NCBI RefSeq assembly: GCF_900637955.1
Contig: NZ_LR134476.1
Location: forward strand, 1,674,001-1,738,000
Direction: 5' to 3'
DNA: 64,000 bases
From: Trueperella bialowiezensis
GTDB taxonomy: Bacteria; Actinomycetota; Actinomycetes; Actinomycetales; Actinomycetaceae
The notes below the pieces were generated by a model. The model saw nothing but the letters and a program-made list of their open reading frames with translations. It was not told the origin of the DNA and searched no databases. Numbering within the stretch: position 1 is the first letter of the stretch; each line of letters opens with the position of its first letter. Of this stretch, positions 19,305 through 27,968 are shown piece after piece. The position numbers were made by a program, and so were the translations under genes.

Positions 19305-19627
19305 TCGGTTCCTCCCATCCGTTTCAAAACACACAATATCGGGTTGGACTGCGAAGGTGATGGGTGAGTTTTCGATGCGGAACACTTATGCGAGCCGTGG
19401 CCGGAAACTTTTCGCGCTATAGCGGGAGATCTTGGCATATACGAAGATGACCCGCCTAGGCAGGAAAAGTTTCCGCTGTCTAGGCGAGGTCAGCTTCGCC
19501 AAGTATCTGCTTGCCGATGTACACGCTCTCTTGCCTATTCACGCAAAGCCGCGCTTGCCGTTCGGCTGGCCGCATCTGGCTTACACTAGGGTGCAGGCGT
19601 GCAGCGTCGCAAAGAAGGGACAGTGTA
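19305..19627. other. 323-base intergenic region with inverted repeats
   Basis: No gene is supported here. GGAAACTTTTC at 19403-19413 is the inverse of GAAAAGTTTCC at 19464-19474. A stem of CGCCTAG/CTAGGCG type spans 19453-19486 (11 pairs with one G-U). CGCTATAGCG at 19415-19424 is a small palindrome. The region must contain the promoter of the restriction-modification gene fragment at 19628. Confidence 0.5.
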
Positions 19628-20734
19628 GTGGCGAGGTTGAATCTCAGGGCTGTGGAGGAGCGGGTAGCGCCTTTGGGTGGCCGAGAGCACTACGACCGCG
19701 AGTTTATTTTCGACTTGCTACTGGCTTACGGGCGTTCCAAGAGTTCGGTGACTCGGTTGCGCAACGGGAGTCTCAATCTTGCGGCTGACAAGTCGCGTGA
19801 CATCCTGCAAAAGGGCGTGATCTATTTCCGGGAAACGGACGGCGATCCGCTTAGTGAGCTTGAATCGATTAAGACAGCTCCGGAGACTGTGCGCTTCCGT
19901 CCGCGGTTCATCGTGGTGACTGATTACGAAGAGTTGCTCGCGATTGACACGAAGACTCGCGAGAACCTCATTATCCCGATCTCTCAGATCGACCAGTATT
20001 TCACGTTTTTCTTGCCGTGGGCGGGGATGGAGAAGGCGCAGTACACGGCGGAGGCGCACGCGGATGTGCGGGCAGCTGAGAGGATGGGGGAGCTGTACGA
20101 CGAGCTTCTCAAAGTGAACCCCAAACTCCTTGAATCCGATGCCCAACGTCATGGGTTGAATGTATTCTTCACGAGGCTGCTGTTCTGCTACTTTGCGGAA
20201 GACACGGAGATTTTCCCGCAGAACTTATTTACGGAGACGATCGGGTCGCTTTCTCGCGAGGACGGGTCAGATACGGACGAGCTGATTCGCGCGGTCTTCA
20301 AGGCTTTGGATACCGAGAACTCCGAGAACAAGCCAGTCCACTTACGACGCTTCCCGTACGTTAACGGGCGACTATTTTCGATTACCGACGACGACGTTGT
20401 ACCCAAGTTTTCTCCCCGCGCCCGCAAGCTTCTCGAAGATTTGGGCAAGCTGCAATGGCAGGAGATCAACCCGGATATTTTCGGTTCGATGTTCCAGGCT
20501 ATTGCCCGCGATGAGCGTCGTTCGGAGCTCGGCCAGCACTACACTTCGGTGCCGAACATTCTGAAGACTATTGAGCCGTTGTTCCTTGACGAGTTGCGTG
20601 ATGAGTTCGATCGTTCAGCAAACAGCGTGCCCAAACTCAACGCCCTTTTAAGTCGAATTAGTCAGATACGGGTGTTTGAAACTTCCAGCACGAAATGGAT
20701 ACAAATTAGCGGAACCTACGCGCTGGCTGCGTAG
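19628..20734 (+). pseudogene. Type IIL (MmeI-like) restriction-modification enzyme, truncated at methyltransferase motif I
   Basis: The 368 codons from a GTG after AAGAAGGGA match the N-terminal nuclease and helical spacer of MmeI-like fused restriction-methyltransferases. The start of the methyltransferase region is recognisable from GQHYTSVPNILKTIEPLFLDELRDE and LNALLSRISQIRVF. In intact enzymes that point continues into DPACGSGNF, motif I. Here the sequence changes abruptly after RVF, and the frame stops about 18 codons later. All methyltransferase and target-recognition parts are missing. The remnant is probably inactive; the missing 3' part is not in this window. Confidence 0.8.
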
Positions 20735-20735
20735 G
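20715..20735 (+). terminator. Hairpin at the end of the truncated gene
   Basis: CCTACGC and GCGTAGG form a 7-bp stem with a 7-base loop. GGGTGTTTT follows. It coincides with the stop codon of the truncated gene and may be a weak terminator. Confidence 0.35.
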
Positions 20736-20763
20736 GGGTGTTTTCGAGTTGGAAGGGGTAGGT

Positions 20764-22029
20764 GTGTTCACACCAATACATCAAGCGTTGGGCTTAGATC
20801 CTGGTGGGCTTTCCGTCGATTTGCTCGAGCAAGCTGTAGCGGCTGAAGTTGAAGAAACAGCTTCACTTGATTGGAAATCAGATCTTTACGATTCTCGTAG
20901 ACCCGGATGGCAAGATGAAGCCGCGAAAGATATCGCAGCAATGGCGAATAGCGGCGGTGGTTGGATCGTTTTCGGGGTTGTTGAGGATAACGAGACAAGC
21001 GCTGCTTCAAAGCTAAAACCGATTCGCTGGAACTCGGATGAGCATCAGCGGATTCTTCGCACAGCTTACGCTCGTGTTAGCCCGCCGGTTTTGGGGCTAG
21101 AATTTTTCGCCTTGCCACTAGCAGAGGGCCACGTGGTTCTGATGCGAGTACCTGATTCACGCGACGCTCCACATTTTGCACGTAAAGGAAATGATGCCTT
21201 TGTCGCGCCCCGTCGAAATGGTCCTCACACTGCTTTCATGAGTGAGCGAGACATCGAACGAGGATTCCGAGAACGGTTTCAGCGTCGCGACGATGATGAG
21301 CGGGAGCTTCAACAGCTCTTTGAAGAGACAGGGAAGTCTCTCAATCCTTCCGATGGTGTTTGCTGTGTGTTGGTGGCGATCCCTAATGAGCCAACCAGCG
21401 TTTTACCGGCGCTTACTGAAGATGTTGTGTACAAGTACGTTTCGCTTCCCAACTTGCCAGAGCTCGTGTATTCAAGTTCTGGTGCCTTATTGCGGTGGGA
21501 TCGTGGGCAAGTAAGGAAAGGCCTGCGCAAGTGGGTTATCCGCAGTTTCGCCGGGAATCGTTTCCCCTACCGTAAGTCGCTTTTTGATGACTCAACTGTT
21601 GCCTGCAGTTATCAGTTAGGGATTGCGGAAGATATCGCTGAGGCGAGACCCTACCTTCCGGTTGGAGAATCGAATCATTGCATGGTCTCGGACATCGAAT
21701 CGGCTGTGATCGATTTTTTCAGTCTATTGCGCGCTTACGCCGCTGAGCGTCAGTCTCATGCGGGTTTCCGTATCCGGGTTGGCCTGATGGGTGATCCCGA
21801 AAAGCCAATCTATATTCGAACCACAACAGGTGGCTCGAACTTGTTGCTAGATATTGAATACAGCGACCCGATTGATAGTTTTCAGCCCGTTACGGTCGAA
21901 CTCGATTCGTTAACAGAGTTCGAGGAGCTGCTGCCTACTATTAATGACATTACAAGAGACATCATCAATCAAAGTGGGCTTACAGCACTTCGGGTAATGG
22001 CTGAACCCGGCGACAACAATATGCCATAG
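20764..22029 (+). CDS. Schlafen/AlbA_2 domain protein
   Basis: A 421-residue protein with an N-terminal AlbA_2 (Schlafen-box) domain. ETASLDWKSDLYD and KDIAAMANSGGGWIVFGVVED are the hallmark segments, and the domain covers about residues 30-160. The C-terminal 250 residues have no fold I can name. The GTG at 20764 is preferred over a TTG five codons earlier because GGAAGGGG ends 5 bases before it. Proteins of this class are often transcription regulators or defence components. The location between a broken restriction-modification gene and a prophage supports an accessory role. Confidence 0.75.
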   Translation: MFTPIHQALGLDPGGLSVDLLEQAVAAEVEETASLDWKSDLYDSRRPGWQDEAAKDIAAMANSGGGWIVFGVVEDNETSAASKLKPIRWNSDEHQRILRTAYARVSPPVLGLEFFALPLAEGHVVLMRVPDSRDAPHFARKGNDAFVAPRRNGPHTAFMSERDIERGFRERFQRRDDDERELQQLFEETGKSLNPSDGVCCVLVAIPNEPTSVLPALTEDVVYKYVSLPNLPELVYSSSGALLRWDRGQVRKGLRKWVIRSFAGNRFPYRKSLFDDSTVACSYQLGIAEDIAEARPYLPVGESNHCMVSDIESAVIDFFSLLRAYAAERQSHAGFRIRVGLMGDPEKPIYIRTTTGGSNLLLDIEYSDPIDSFQPVTVELDSLTEFEELLPTINDITRDIINQSGLTALRVMAEPGDNNMP

Positions 22030-22046
22030 CCAGCTTCTTCTCCACG

Positions 22047-23630
22047 CTACGCAAGTAAGCCCAAGCGTTTCCCATCTCTGAACGCGTAGGTGATGGTTCC
22101 GTTCTCGTCTACTTCGGCGTGGCCGAGGAGGGTGTGCCAGCGAAATGGCGTGTAGGTGGCGTCGTGGCCTGTTTTCAGGTCGGCTAGTTGGGTTTTGTAA
22201 TGCTCGTATGCTGCTCGTCTGCTTTGCCGGTCGGTGATTTGGCCCGCGACGTCTTGGTGTTGGTTGAGCAGATTGGTGTGGTGGTCGGCGAGGGTTTGGA
22301 AGCGTTTGTTGTACTCGTCTTGGTCGAGGGGTTGGCGTGAGTTCGTGGCGATGAGTTTATCGAGTTCGGCTGCCGCTGTTTCGATTTGTGCAGCGAGAAG
22401 GGATTCTTGGGTTTCCAGTTCCCTGGTGTCGAGCCGTGCGAGTACGAGCGCATCAACATCAACGGTGGCTTGCGTTTGGGCGGCGAGTTGGTGGAGGGCT
22501 TGGGAGAAGGTGTCTTTGATTTGCTGGTCGGTGAGGTGGGGTGTGGGACATTTTTCGGCTTGCGAGTATTTGTGGTTGCATCGCCAGATGCGTTTTTCGT
22601 ATTTGGTTCCGGCATGCCAGGTTTTCGAGCCGTACCAGGCTCCGCAGTGGCCGCATTTGATTTTGCCGGAGAATTCACGGGTGCGTGAGCTGGAGCGGCG
22701 TCCTTTCCTCACGTCGGCCAGTTCGGTTTGGACGAAGTCCCATACTTGTGGGGCGATGATGGGTTCGTGGTTACCGGTGACGTAGTACTGGGGTATTTCG
22801 CCTTGGTTTTTGACTTGCTTTTTGGTTAGGAAGTCAGCGATGTAGGTTTTTTGTAGTAGTGCGTCGCCTTTGTATTTTTCGTTGGTCAAAATGTTCCGGA
22901 TGCCGGTGATTGTCCAGGTGGTGCGTCCTTGGGCGGTAGTGTGTCCGTGTTTTTCAAGGTGGCGCTTGATCCCGGCCATGGACTTGCCTTCGAGGAAGAG
23001 TCGGTAGATCAGTCGTACTGTGACTGCTTGGTCGGGGTTGATGACGAGGTTGCCGTCTTCGCCTTTGTCGTATCCGAGCAGGCTGCTAAATGGGACGGTG
23101 ACTTTACCGTCTGCAAAGCGCTTGCGATGTCCCCACGTGACATTTTCGGAGATGGAGCGGGCTTCTTCTTGTGCCAGGCTGGACATGATGGTGATGAGTA
23201 GTTCACCTTTAGCATCGAAAGTCCAGATGTTTTCTTTTTCGAAGTAGACCTCGACTCCGGCGTCTTTGAGTTTGCGGACGGTGGTGAGCGAGTCGACGGT
23301 GTTGCGAGCAAACCGGGAGACGGATTTGGTGATGATGAGGTCGATTTTGCCGTCCAGGGCGTGGGCGATCATGGTTTTGAAACCTTCACGTTGTTTCGTG
23401 TTGGTTCCGGTGATGCCTTCATCGGTGTAGACGTCGACGAGTTGCCAACCTGCGTGGCTGGCAATGTAGCGGGTGTAGTAGTCGACCTGGGCTTGGTAAG
23501 AGGTGACTTGATCTTCGTGGTCGGTGGACACGCGAGCGTATCCGGCCACTTTACGGATGGTTGGTTGGTCGAGGGCTTGGCCGGTGTAGCGGCGTTTGGT
23601 GGCGGGGATCGCGGTGACGGTGCGTGCCAT
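22047..23630 (-). CDS. Large serine recombinase B
   Basis: A 527-residue serine integrase. The resolvase domain (about 28-175) has the catalytic serine in GYARVSTDHEDQ and later SRFARNTVDSL. The Recombinase domain (about 195-290) is followed by a zinc ribbon with CGHCGAWYG and a later Cys pair. A coiled-coil region (about 395-480) and a C-terminal domain complete it. Its ATG shares one base with the stop of recombinase A (TAATG), so the two are coupled. It is the last gene at the left edge of the prophage. Confidence 0.92.
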   Translation of the reverse strand: MARTVTAIPATKRRYTGQALDQPTIRKVAGYARVSTDHEDQVTSYQAQVDYYTRYIASHAGWQLVDVYTDEGITGTNTKQREGFKTMIAHALDGKIDLIITKSVSRFARNTVDSLTTVRKLKDAGVEVYFEKENIWTFDAKGELLITIMSSLAQEEARSISENVTWGHRKRFADGKVTVPFSSLLGYDKGEDGNLVINPDQAVTVRLIYRLFLEGKSMAGIKRHLEKHGHTTAQGRTTWTITGIRNILTNEKYKGDALLQKTYIADFLTKKQVKNQGEIPQYYVTGNHEPIIAPQVWDFVQTELADVRKGRRSSSRTREFSGKIKCGHCGAWYGSKTWHAGTKYEKRIWRCNHKYSQAEKCPTPHLTDQQIKDTFSQALHQLAAQTQATVDVDALVLARLDTRELETQESLLAAQIETAAAELDKLIATNSRQPLDQDEYNKRFQTLADHHTNLLNQHQDVAGQITDRQSRRAAYEHYKTQLADLKTGHDATYTPFRWHTLLGHAEVDENGTITYAFRDGKRLGLLA

Positions 23631-25126
23631 TAGGCATCACGCTCCGACTTCTTTCGTTTCCGAATGTCGGCCATAATGGCTTGGTGTTTAGCCTTGTTCT
23701 CGGGGTTGGCGTACCACTGGCGCATCTTTTGGCTGTGTTCTGCGCGACGCTGGGGTGTGGCTCGTCTGCGGGTTTGTTCACCGCGCTTGGCACGCATGTC
23801 ATCAGTCCAGCGTTGTTTTTGGTATTCGCCCCATTCTTTGCGACGCTCAGTAGTCCATGACTTTGCTCGTTGGTTAGACTGCCATTCGCGTTCGATGATG
23901 GTTCCGTCGGCGAGATGGAAGGTAATGAGATTTGGACCTGGGATCTCAATGTGTTTGACGCGCTGGCTAAACGTGTCTGGGTCGAACTGGTCGATGTTGA
24001 GTACTTCGCAGCACACTTCTTGCAGGGTCGGTTCTGGGATCATCTTGTTGTCGCAGGTTCTGCCTTTGCTGCGTTTAGGTCCGTTGCGTTTGGTGCGACA
24101 CAGCCACACGTAGTTGATGTTGCCGTTGGTTGAGCGTTTGCCGGAGCGTGAATATGACATGCCGCAGCGTCCGCATTTGATGACCGAGGTGAAACAGGTG
24201 GTCGGGATCGACCAGTTTGCCCGTGCTCCTAGTTCACGGCGTTGAGCGATTTCTTCTTGCACCTTTTGGAACGTGTCGTGGTCGATGATCGCTGGTATTG
24301 CGTTTTTGACTAAGTATTTCGGGTGCTGGCCGGTGTTGGGTACGGCTCTACCGGGTTTGCCTTCTGGTGTTGCCCATCGTCCAAGGAGCAGATCGCCGGT
24401 GTATGCGGGGTTTTTCAATATGTGGCGTACCCATTCTCCTGGCGCCTTGTTGTCTGCAAGGTGGGGCACTCGGTTGTCGTTGATGAGTTGGGCTGCCATT
24501 TTCTCGCACGATACTTGCTTCATGTATTGGTCAAAGATCCACCGCACGACGGCGGCTTCGTCTTCGATGATCTCGACATCGGTCGCATCGGCGGAGTCGG
24601 TGTAGCCGTAGAGGTGGAACCCGTTGGCTTTGCCTTCTTCGAATCCTTTCCATACCCGCCATTTCACGTTGTTGCTGATTTGTTCTGATTCGGCTTGAGC
24701 AAACGAAGCTAGCAGGGTGAGCATGAGTTCCCCATCCGCGCTAAGCGAGGAGATGTTTTCCTTTTCGAAGTAGACCTCCACATTGAGCTCTTTTAGCTCC
24801 CGGACGGTTTCGAGTAGATCGACGGTGTTACGAGCGAACCGGGAGATGGATTTGGTCAAGATCAGATCAATTTGGCCGTCGCGGGCAGCACTAAGCATGT
24901 CTTGGAATCGGGGCCGGTTGGTGGTCGTCCCAGAGATCCCGCTGTCGGCATACACGCCTGCGTATTGCCATCCGGGTGTGGATTGAATGAGAGCCGAGTA
25001 GTGCGAGACTTGAGCCGATAGTGATGTGGGGGTGCGTTCAGTCTCGGCTGAAATGCGCGCATATGCAGCAACTTTCTTCAGTTGCTGGCCAGCCTGGGGC
25101 GGGGTGATCCGTTCGATCTTTTTCAT
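23630..25126 (-). CDS. Large serine recombinase A
   Basis: A 498-residue serine recombinase. AYARISAETERTPTS holds the catalytic serine, and SRFARNTVDLLETV, the Recombinase domain and a zinc ribbon (CGRCGMSYS...CRTK...C) follow. The C-terminal ~80 residues are very basic and Arg/Lys/Gln-rich. The ATG at 25126 is chosen because AAGGAGG lies 5 bases upstream; a second ATG directly before it is too close. Two different large recombinases in one operon suggest either a heteromeric integrase or an integrase plus an excision partner. Confidence 0.9.
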   Translation of the reverse strand: MKKIERITPPQAGQQLKKVAAYARISAETERTPTSLSAQVSHYSALIQSTPGWQYAGVYADSGISGTTTNRPRFQDMLSAARDGQIDLILTKSISRFARNTVDLLETVRELKELNVEVYFEKENISSLSADGELMLTLLASFAQAESEQISNNVKWRVWKGFEEGKANGFHLYGYTDSADATDVEIIEDEAAVVRWIFDQYMKQVSCEKMAAQLINDNRVPHLADNKAPGEWVRHILKNPAYTGDLLLGRWATPEGKPGRAVPNTGQHPKYLVKNAIPAIIDHDTFQKVQEEIAQRRELGARANWSIPTTCFTSVIKCGRCGMSYSRSGKRSTNGNINYVWLCRTKRNGPKRSKGRTCDNKMIPEPTLQEVCCEVLNIDQFDPDTFSQRVKHIEIPGPNLITFHLADGTIIEREWQSNQRAKSWTTERRKEWGEYQKQRWTDDMRAKRGEQTRRRATPQRRAEHSQKMRQWYANPENKAKHQAIMADIRKRKKSERDA

Positions 25127-25172
25127 CATGTCCTCCTTGAGTGTGGCTAGTGGTTTTGTATCCTTGCCGTGT

Positions 25173-25364
25173 CTATACATCACTTATGTGCCGGGATTTA
25201 TCCAGTCGATTCGCGGCTTTGAGGACAGTGATTGTTGCCCCAGTTTTCTGCGCCAGTTCAGTGGCGAGCGCGTCGAGGTCGCTGGTGGTTAACACGCCCA
25301 CGTCGTGGAGGTGTTCGACGTAGTCCCAGGCGAGGTCGAAGGCTAGTTCTGCTGTGACGTTCAT
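25173..25364 (-). CDS. Small protein of the integration module
   Basis: A 63-residue protein. The first half forms an amphipathic helix around LAFDLAWDYVEHLHDVG, and the second half contains SDLDALATELAQKTG. No family is recognised. Its ATG overlaps the stop of the upstream zinc-finger gene (ATGA) and recombinase A starts 46 bases further on. By position it could be a recombination directionality factor, but nothing in its sequence proves this. Confidence 0.65.
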   Translation of the reverse strand: MNVTAELAFDLAWDYVEHLHDVGVLTTSDLDALATELAQKTGATITVLKAANRLDKSRHISDV

Positions 25365-25774
25365 CGTTTGCCGCCTTTGGTGGCGAACCGGTGGCGGATA
25401 TAGCAGGCGTGCGAACAGTATTTACGGCTCTTGTTGCCATAGGCGCTAAACCCGGTATCGCAATGGGCGCACGTAAAGGCGTAGAAGGCTTTCCTGTTGC
25501 CTTCATCTGGATGGTGTTTCCAAAACGCGCGGCGGTGTTCGGTACAGCAAAATCGTGGTTTCTTGCCGTCTGCTCGCGCAGGCAATCTTTCGCCGCACCA
25601 CCGGCACCACCGCCACTGCTCATCGACGGTTCCTTGTGGTTGGGTGTCGGTTCGCAGCAGATAGGCGCGTACCTGGTCTCGGCCAACCGCGAGCCGGTTA
25701 GCAATCGCTTTATATCCCAATCCATCGGTGCGCATCCGCCTAATGGCAAGTTTTTCTCGTTCATCTAGTGCCAT
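25361..25774 (-). CDS. HTH and zinc-finger protein, first gene of the integration operon
   Basis: A 137-residue protein. Residues 8-40 resemble a resolvase/sigma-type helix-turn-helix (GYKAIANRLAVGRDQVRAYL). Two Cys4-like zinc fingers follow: CRWCGERLP...FCCTEH, then CAHCDTGFS...YCSHAC. The ATG follows AAGGAGG at a good distance. It is preceded by copy A of the 34-bp promoter-like element. It probably binds DNA and may control integration or excision. Confidence 0.75.
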   Translation of the reverse strand: MALDEREKLAIRRMRTDGLGYKAIANRLAVGRDQVRAYLLRTDTQPQGTVDEQWRWCRWCGERLPARADGKKPRFCCTEHRRAFWKHHPDEGNRKAFYAFTCAHCDTGFSAYGNKSRKYCSHACYIRHRFATKGGKR

Positions 25775-25831
25775 CTCGCATTGACCTCCTTCTCACGAAG
25801 GCCACATGTGGACGTAGGGCGGCCTTCCATC

Positions 25832-25865
25832 TATACGCCCTCACCAGGCAGCTAATCCGGACGGG
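25832..25865 (-). promoter_or_regulatory. 34-bp promoter-like element, copy A (integration operon)
   Basis: On the minus strand: CCCGTCCGGATT, 16 bases, then CGTATA followed by GA. The same layout occurs at 55777-55810 and 60703-60736. It ends 57 bases before the HTH/zinc-finger start codon, so TATAGA fits a -10 box with a leader of about 50 bases. Confidence 0.65.
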
Positions 25866-25885
25866 CACCAACAGCCAGAAAATGA

Positions 25886-25925
25886 AAAATGCCCCGCCAC
25901 CACCTGTGGTAGGTGGCAGCGGGCA
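25886..25925 (-). terminator. Terminator after the lysin gene
   Basis: The stem TGCCC-CGCCACC/GGTGGC-GCGGGCA with a short loop is followed on the minus strand by TTTTTCATTTTC. It ends the late operon and separates it from the integration operon. Confidence 0.8.
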
Positions 25926-25951
25926 TGTCGTTGATGGGATTTTGCTCGTGG

Positions 25952-26794
25952 TTAGTAGCCGAGTTTCTGGTTCACTCGGGCTTGCACAGCCGCATAGTTA
26001 GAGCCGAGGCGGCGTTTGCGTTCTTCACCGTTGCCGTATTCACCACGGATGACCGCGTCAGCCAAAGCGTCAATATTGACTGCCGGGGCTGGTGCTGGTG
26101 TGCGGGGTGTGGCACCGAGTTTTTGGTTGACTCGGGCTTGCACGGCCGCATAGTTGGCACCGAGGCGGCGTTTGCGTTCGTCGCCGTTGCCGTATTCACC
26201 ACGGATGACCGCATCAGCCAGCGCATCAATATTCACCGGTGCCGGTGCTGGTGCGGGTTGTGGTTTGGGTGTGGGGGCTGGGGTGTGGCCGGTCATCTGG
26301 TCGTACCAGTACTGGGCGCGTGCCATATACGCCTGGTGTTGGGTTCCGGCGAGGGATGCTGGGCAGGCGGTGGCGGAGAAGTGGGAGTGTCCGAACACGT
26401 TTTTGCCCCATTGCGGGCGGCCAAGCTTGTAGTACTTGCAGATGGCTGCAACGAGGTGTGCTCCGTTATCTAGGCAGGCTTGGGATACGCTCCACGGGTT
26501 TGTGGTGGCATCTGCGTGTTCGATGCCGATGCTGGTGGTGTTGGCATCCCAGTTTCCTGCGTGCCAGGCGGTGTCGGAGTCCCACACGAGTTGGCCGATC
26601 CGCCCGGAGGTTTCTACTTGGTAGTGGGCTGAGGCTGGCCGGGTCTGCCACACGTCCCAGCAGCCTTTGATGGTGAGGTTGCCTGCGTTGTGGTGGATGA
26701 TGACCTTATTGATTCTCCTGCCGGAGCGGCCTTTGGTGTAGTGCTTGTTCATGATCTGGTTGACGTCAGCGTCAAGGGTGTCCCAGTTCTTCAT
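25952..26794 (-). CDS. Endolysin: N-acetylmuramoyl-L-alanine amidase with two Cpl-7 repeats
   Basis: A 280-residue lysin. The N-terminal PGRP/amidase_2 domain (about 25-175) shows zinc ligands in VIIHHNAG and GHSHFSATACP. After a Pro/Ala linker come two near-identical Cpl-7 (CW_7) repeats of ~40 residues, each with NIDALADAVIRGEYGNG and NYAAVQARVNQKLG, which bind the cell wall. It lacks a signal peptide and so depends on the holin. The two repeats differ at only a few residues, indicating a recent duplication. Confidence 0.93.
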   Translation of the reverse strand: MKNWDTLDADVNQIMNKHYTKGRSGRRINKVIIHHNAGNLTIKGCWDVWQTRPASAHYQVETSGRIGQLVWDSDTAWHAGNWDANTTSIGIEHADATTNPWSVSQACLDNGAHLVAAICKYYKLGRPQWGKNVFGHSHFSATACPASLAGTQHQAYMARAQYWYDQMTGHTPAPTPKPQPAPAPAPVNIDALADAVIRGEYGNGDERKRRLGANYAAVQARVNQKLGATPRTPAPAPAVNIDALADAVIRGEYGNGEERKRRLGSNYAAVQARVNQKLGY

Positions 26795-26797
26795 GGG

Positions 26798-27256
26798 CTA
26801 GTTCTCCTCATCTTGAGTGTGATTGTCGTGGTTGGTTAGTGGTGGGCGGGTGTTGTCGTGGTTGGTGATCGCATCGAGTGCTTGGCGGATCTGGGCCGGG
26901 ACGGGAAGTCCGAGCCGAGTAGCGTTTTCTAGTAGGCTGATGCCTTCGTTGGATAGGTAGAAGAAGATGGTGGCGGTGCGTAGCACGCCGGGTTGGCCGG
27001 TGATGTGGACATCGAGCAGGTGTGCCAGGCCGATGAGGGCGAAGAGCACGATTTTGCGGGAGATGCCTTTGAACCCGACCGCGCTAGAGACGCGCCGTTC
27101 GGTGATGGCGGCTAGTACGCCGGTGATGTAGTCGGCGATCACGAACGCCAGCAAAGCGTAGAGCAGGCCGTCGAAGCCGCCCAGGAAAGCGCCGATCCCT
27201 GCTCCGATCCCGGTGATGATGGTTTGGATTGTGGCCCATAGTGCTTTTAGTGACAT
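26798..27256 (-). CDS. Holin, phage_holin_4_1 family
   Basis: A 152-residue protein with three to four membrane segments, including LLYALLAFVIADYITGVLAA, IVLFALIGLAHLLDVHI and ATIFFYLSNEGISLLENA, which is the family signature. The C-terminus is hydrophilic (NHDN repeats). It forms the membrane lesion that releases the endolysin. It starts just after a terminator and ends 3 bases before the lysin gene. Confidence 0.9.
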   Translation of the reverse strand: MSLKALWATIQTIITGIGAGIGAFLGGFDGLLYALLAFVIADYITGVLAAITERRVSSAVGFKGISRKIVLFALIGLAHLLDVHITGQPGVLRTATIFFYLSNEGISLLENATRLGLPVPAQIRQALDAITNHDNTRPPLTNHDNHTQDEEN

Positions 27257-27284
27257 GACAGGCTCCTTTCAAAGTCGAGGCAAC

Positions 27285-27316
27285 AAAAAACCCGCACGTC
27301 ACCAAGGACGAGCGGG
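27285..27316 (-). terminator. Terminator between tail-end genes and lysis genes
   Basis: CCCGC-CGTC and GACG-GCGGG form a stem with a 6-base loop. On the minus strand it is followed by TTTTTTG. Lysis genes downstream would need partial read-through or a separate promoter. Confidence 0.75.
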
Positions 27317-27336
27317 ACAAAAAGCAGCGTGGACGG

Positions 27337-27516
27337 TTACAGGTCAGGGTCGGTCAGCACCTCCAAAATCGGTGTGGAAAGGTCAAGACTGGCATTGTCA
27401 GCCTCCGGCACAGGGTGAGCACCTATTGGGTTTGCTGGCGGGGCCGGGGTCGGATCAGACGCGATAGGCGTGATTGGACTCGTTTCGTGGCCGTCAGGTG
27501 TTAATGCGGTGGTCAT
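27337..27516 (-). CDS. Small Pro-rich acidic protein
   Basis: A 59-residue frame beginning MTTALTPDGHETS and ending in VLTDPDL. It is rich in Pro, Ala, Thr and Asp and probably unstructured. Its ATG overlaps the stop of the preceding DUF1617-like gene (ATGA), which supports translation. Short XkdX-like proteins occupy this place in many phages, but no similarity is clear. Confidence 0.6.
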   Translation of the reverse strand: MTTALTPDGHETSPITPIASDPTPAPPANPIGAHPVPEADNASLDLSTPILEVLTDPDL

Positions 27517-27938
27517 TGGCCTTCTTTCGTAGTTAGGGCGTCGTAGAGAGCATCGAAAGCATCGGCTTTTGTGCCGGAGAGTTCTCCGTCCCAGGTGTCG
27601 AAGAGTTCGATGAGGTCTGTGCGGTGGCTGTGGTAGGTGGGGCCTTCGACTTCAGCGAGGGATTCAAACAACTCGGTTCTGGCTGTGGCGAATTGCTCGG
27701 CGTGGCCGGGGTCTTTCAACGTGAACGTCCCCTCATCACTGATAACAGGTTGGCCGTTATCGTCGGTGACGGCGTGTGCGCAAACGAGGGCGTATTCGTC
27801 TTCGCTGAACCGGGCGTAGGCTTCGCGTAGCAGGCCGAGCAGTTTGGTGCGCGCCCGAGATTGGGCAGGTTTAAGCGCCATGTCGTCCAATAGCTCGATG
27901 GCTGGTTTCACATACTTGTTTGCTAAAAGCAGCTTCAT
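27513..27938 (-). CDS. DUF1617-like phage protein
   Basis: A 141-residue soluble protein opening MKLLLANKYVKPAIELLDD, like DUF1617 proteins of Gram-positive phages. It is largely helical with many acidic residues. It lies between the tail fibre-like gene and the lysis genes. No function is established. Confidence 0.6.
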   Translation of the reverse strand: MKLLLANKYVKPAIELLDDMALKPAQSRARTKLLGLLREAYARFSEDEYALVCAHAVTDDNGQPVISDEGTFTLKDPGHAEQFATARTELFESLAEVEGPTYHSHRTDLIELFDTWDGELSGTKADAFDALYDALTTKEGQ

Positions 27939-27968
27939 GACCGTTTCTCCTTTTCTTGCAATGTGTGG

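Noticed and set aside
22030-22046. attL core by direct repeat with the right end
   Set aside because: No convincing shared sequence was found by eye between the left gap and 61308-61913; an empty-site comparison is needed.
25960-26230. Direct repeat of about 120 bases
   Set aside because: It is the duplicated Cpl-7 domain of the lysin, not a mobile or CRISPR repeat.
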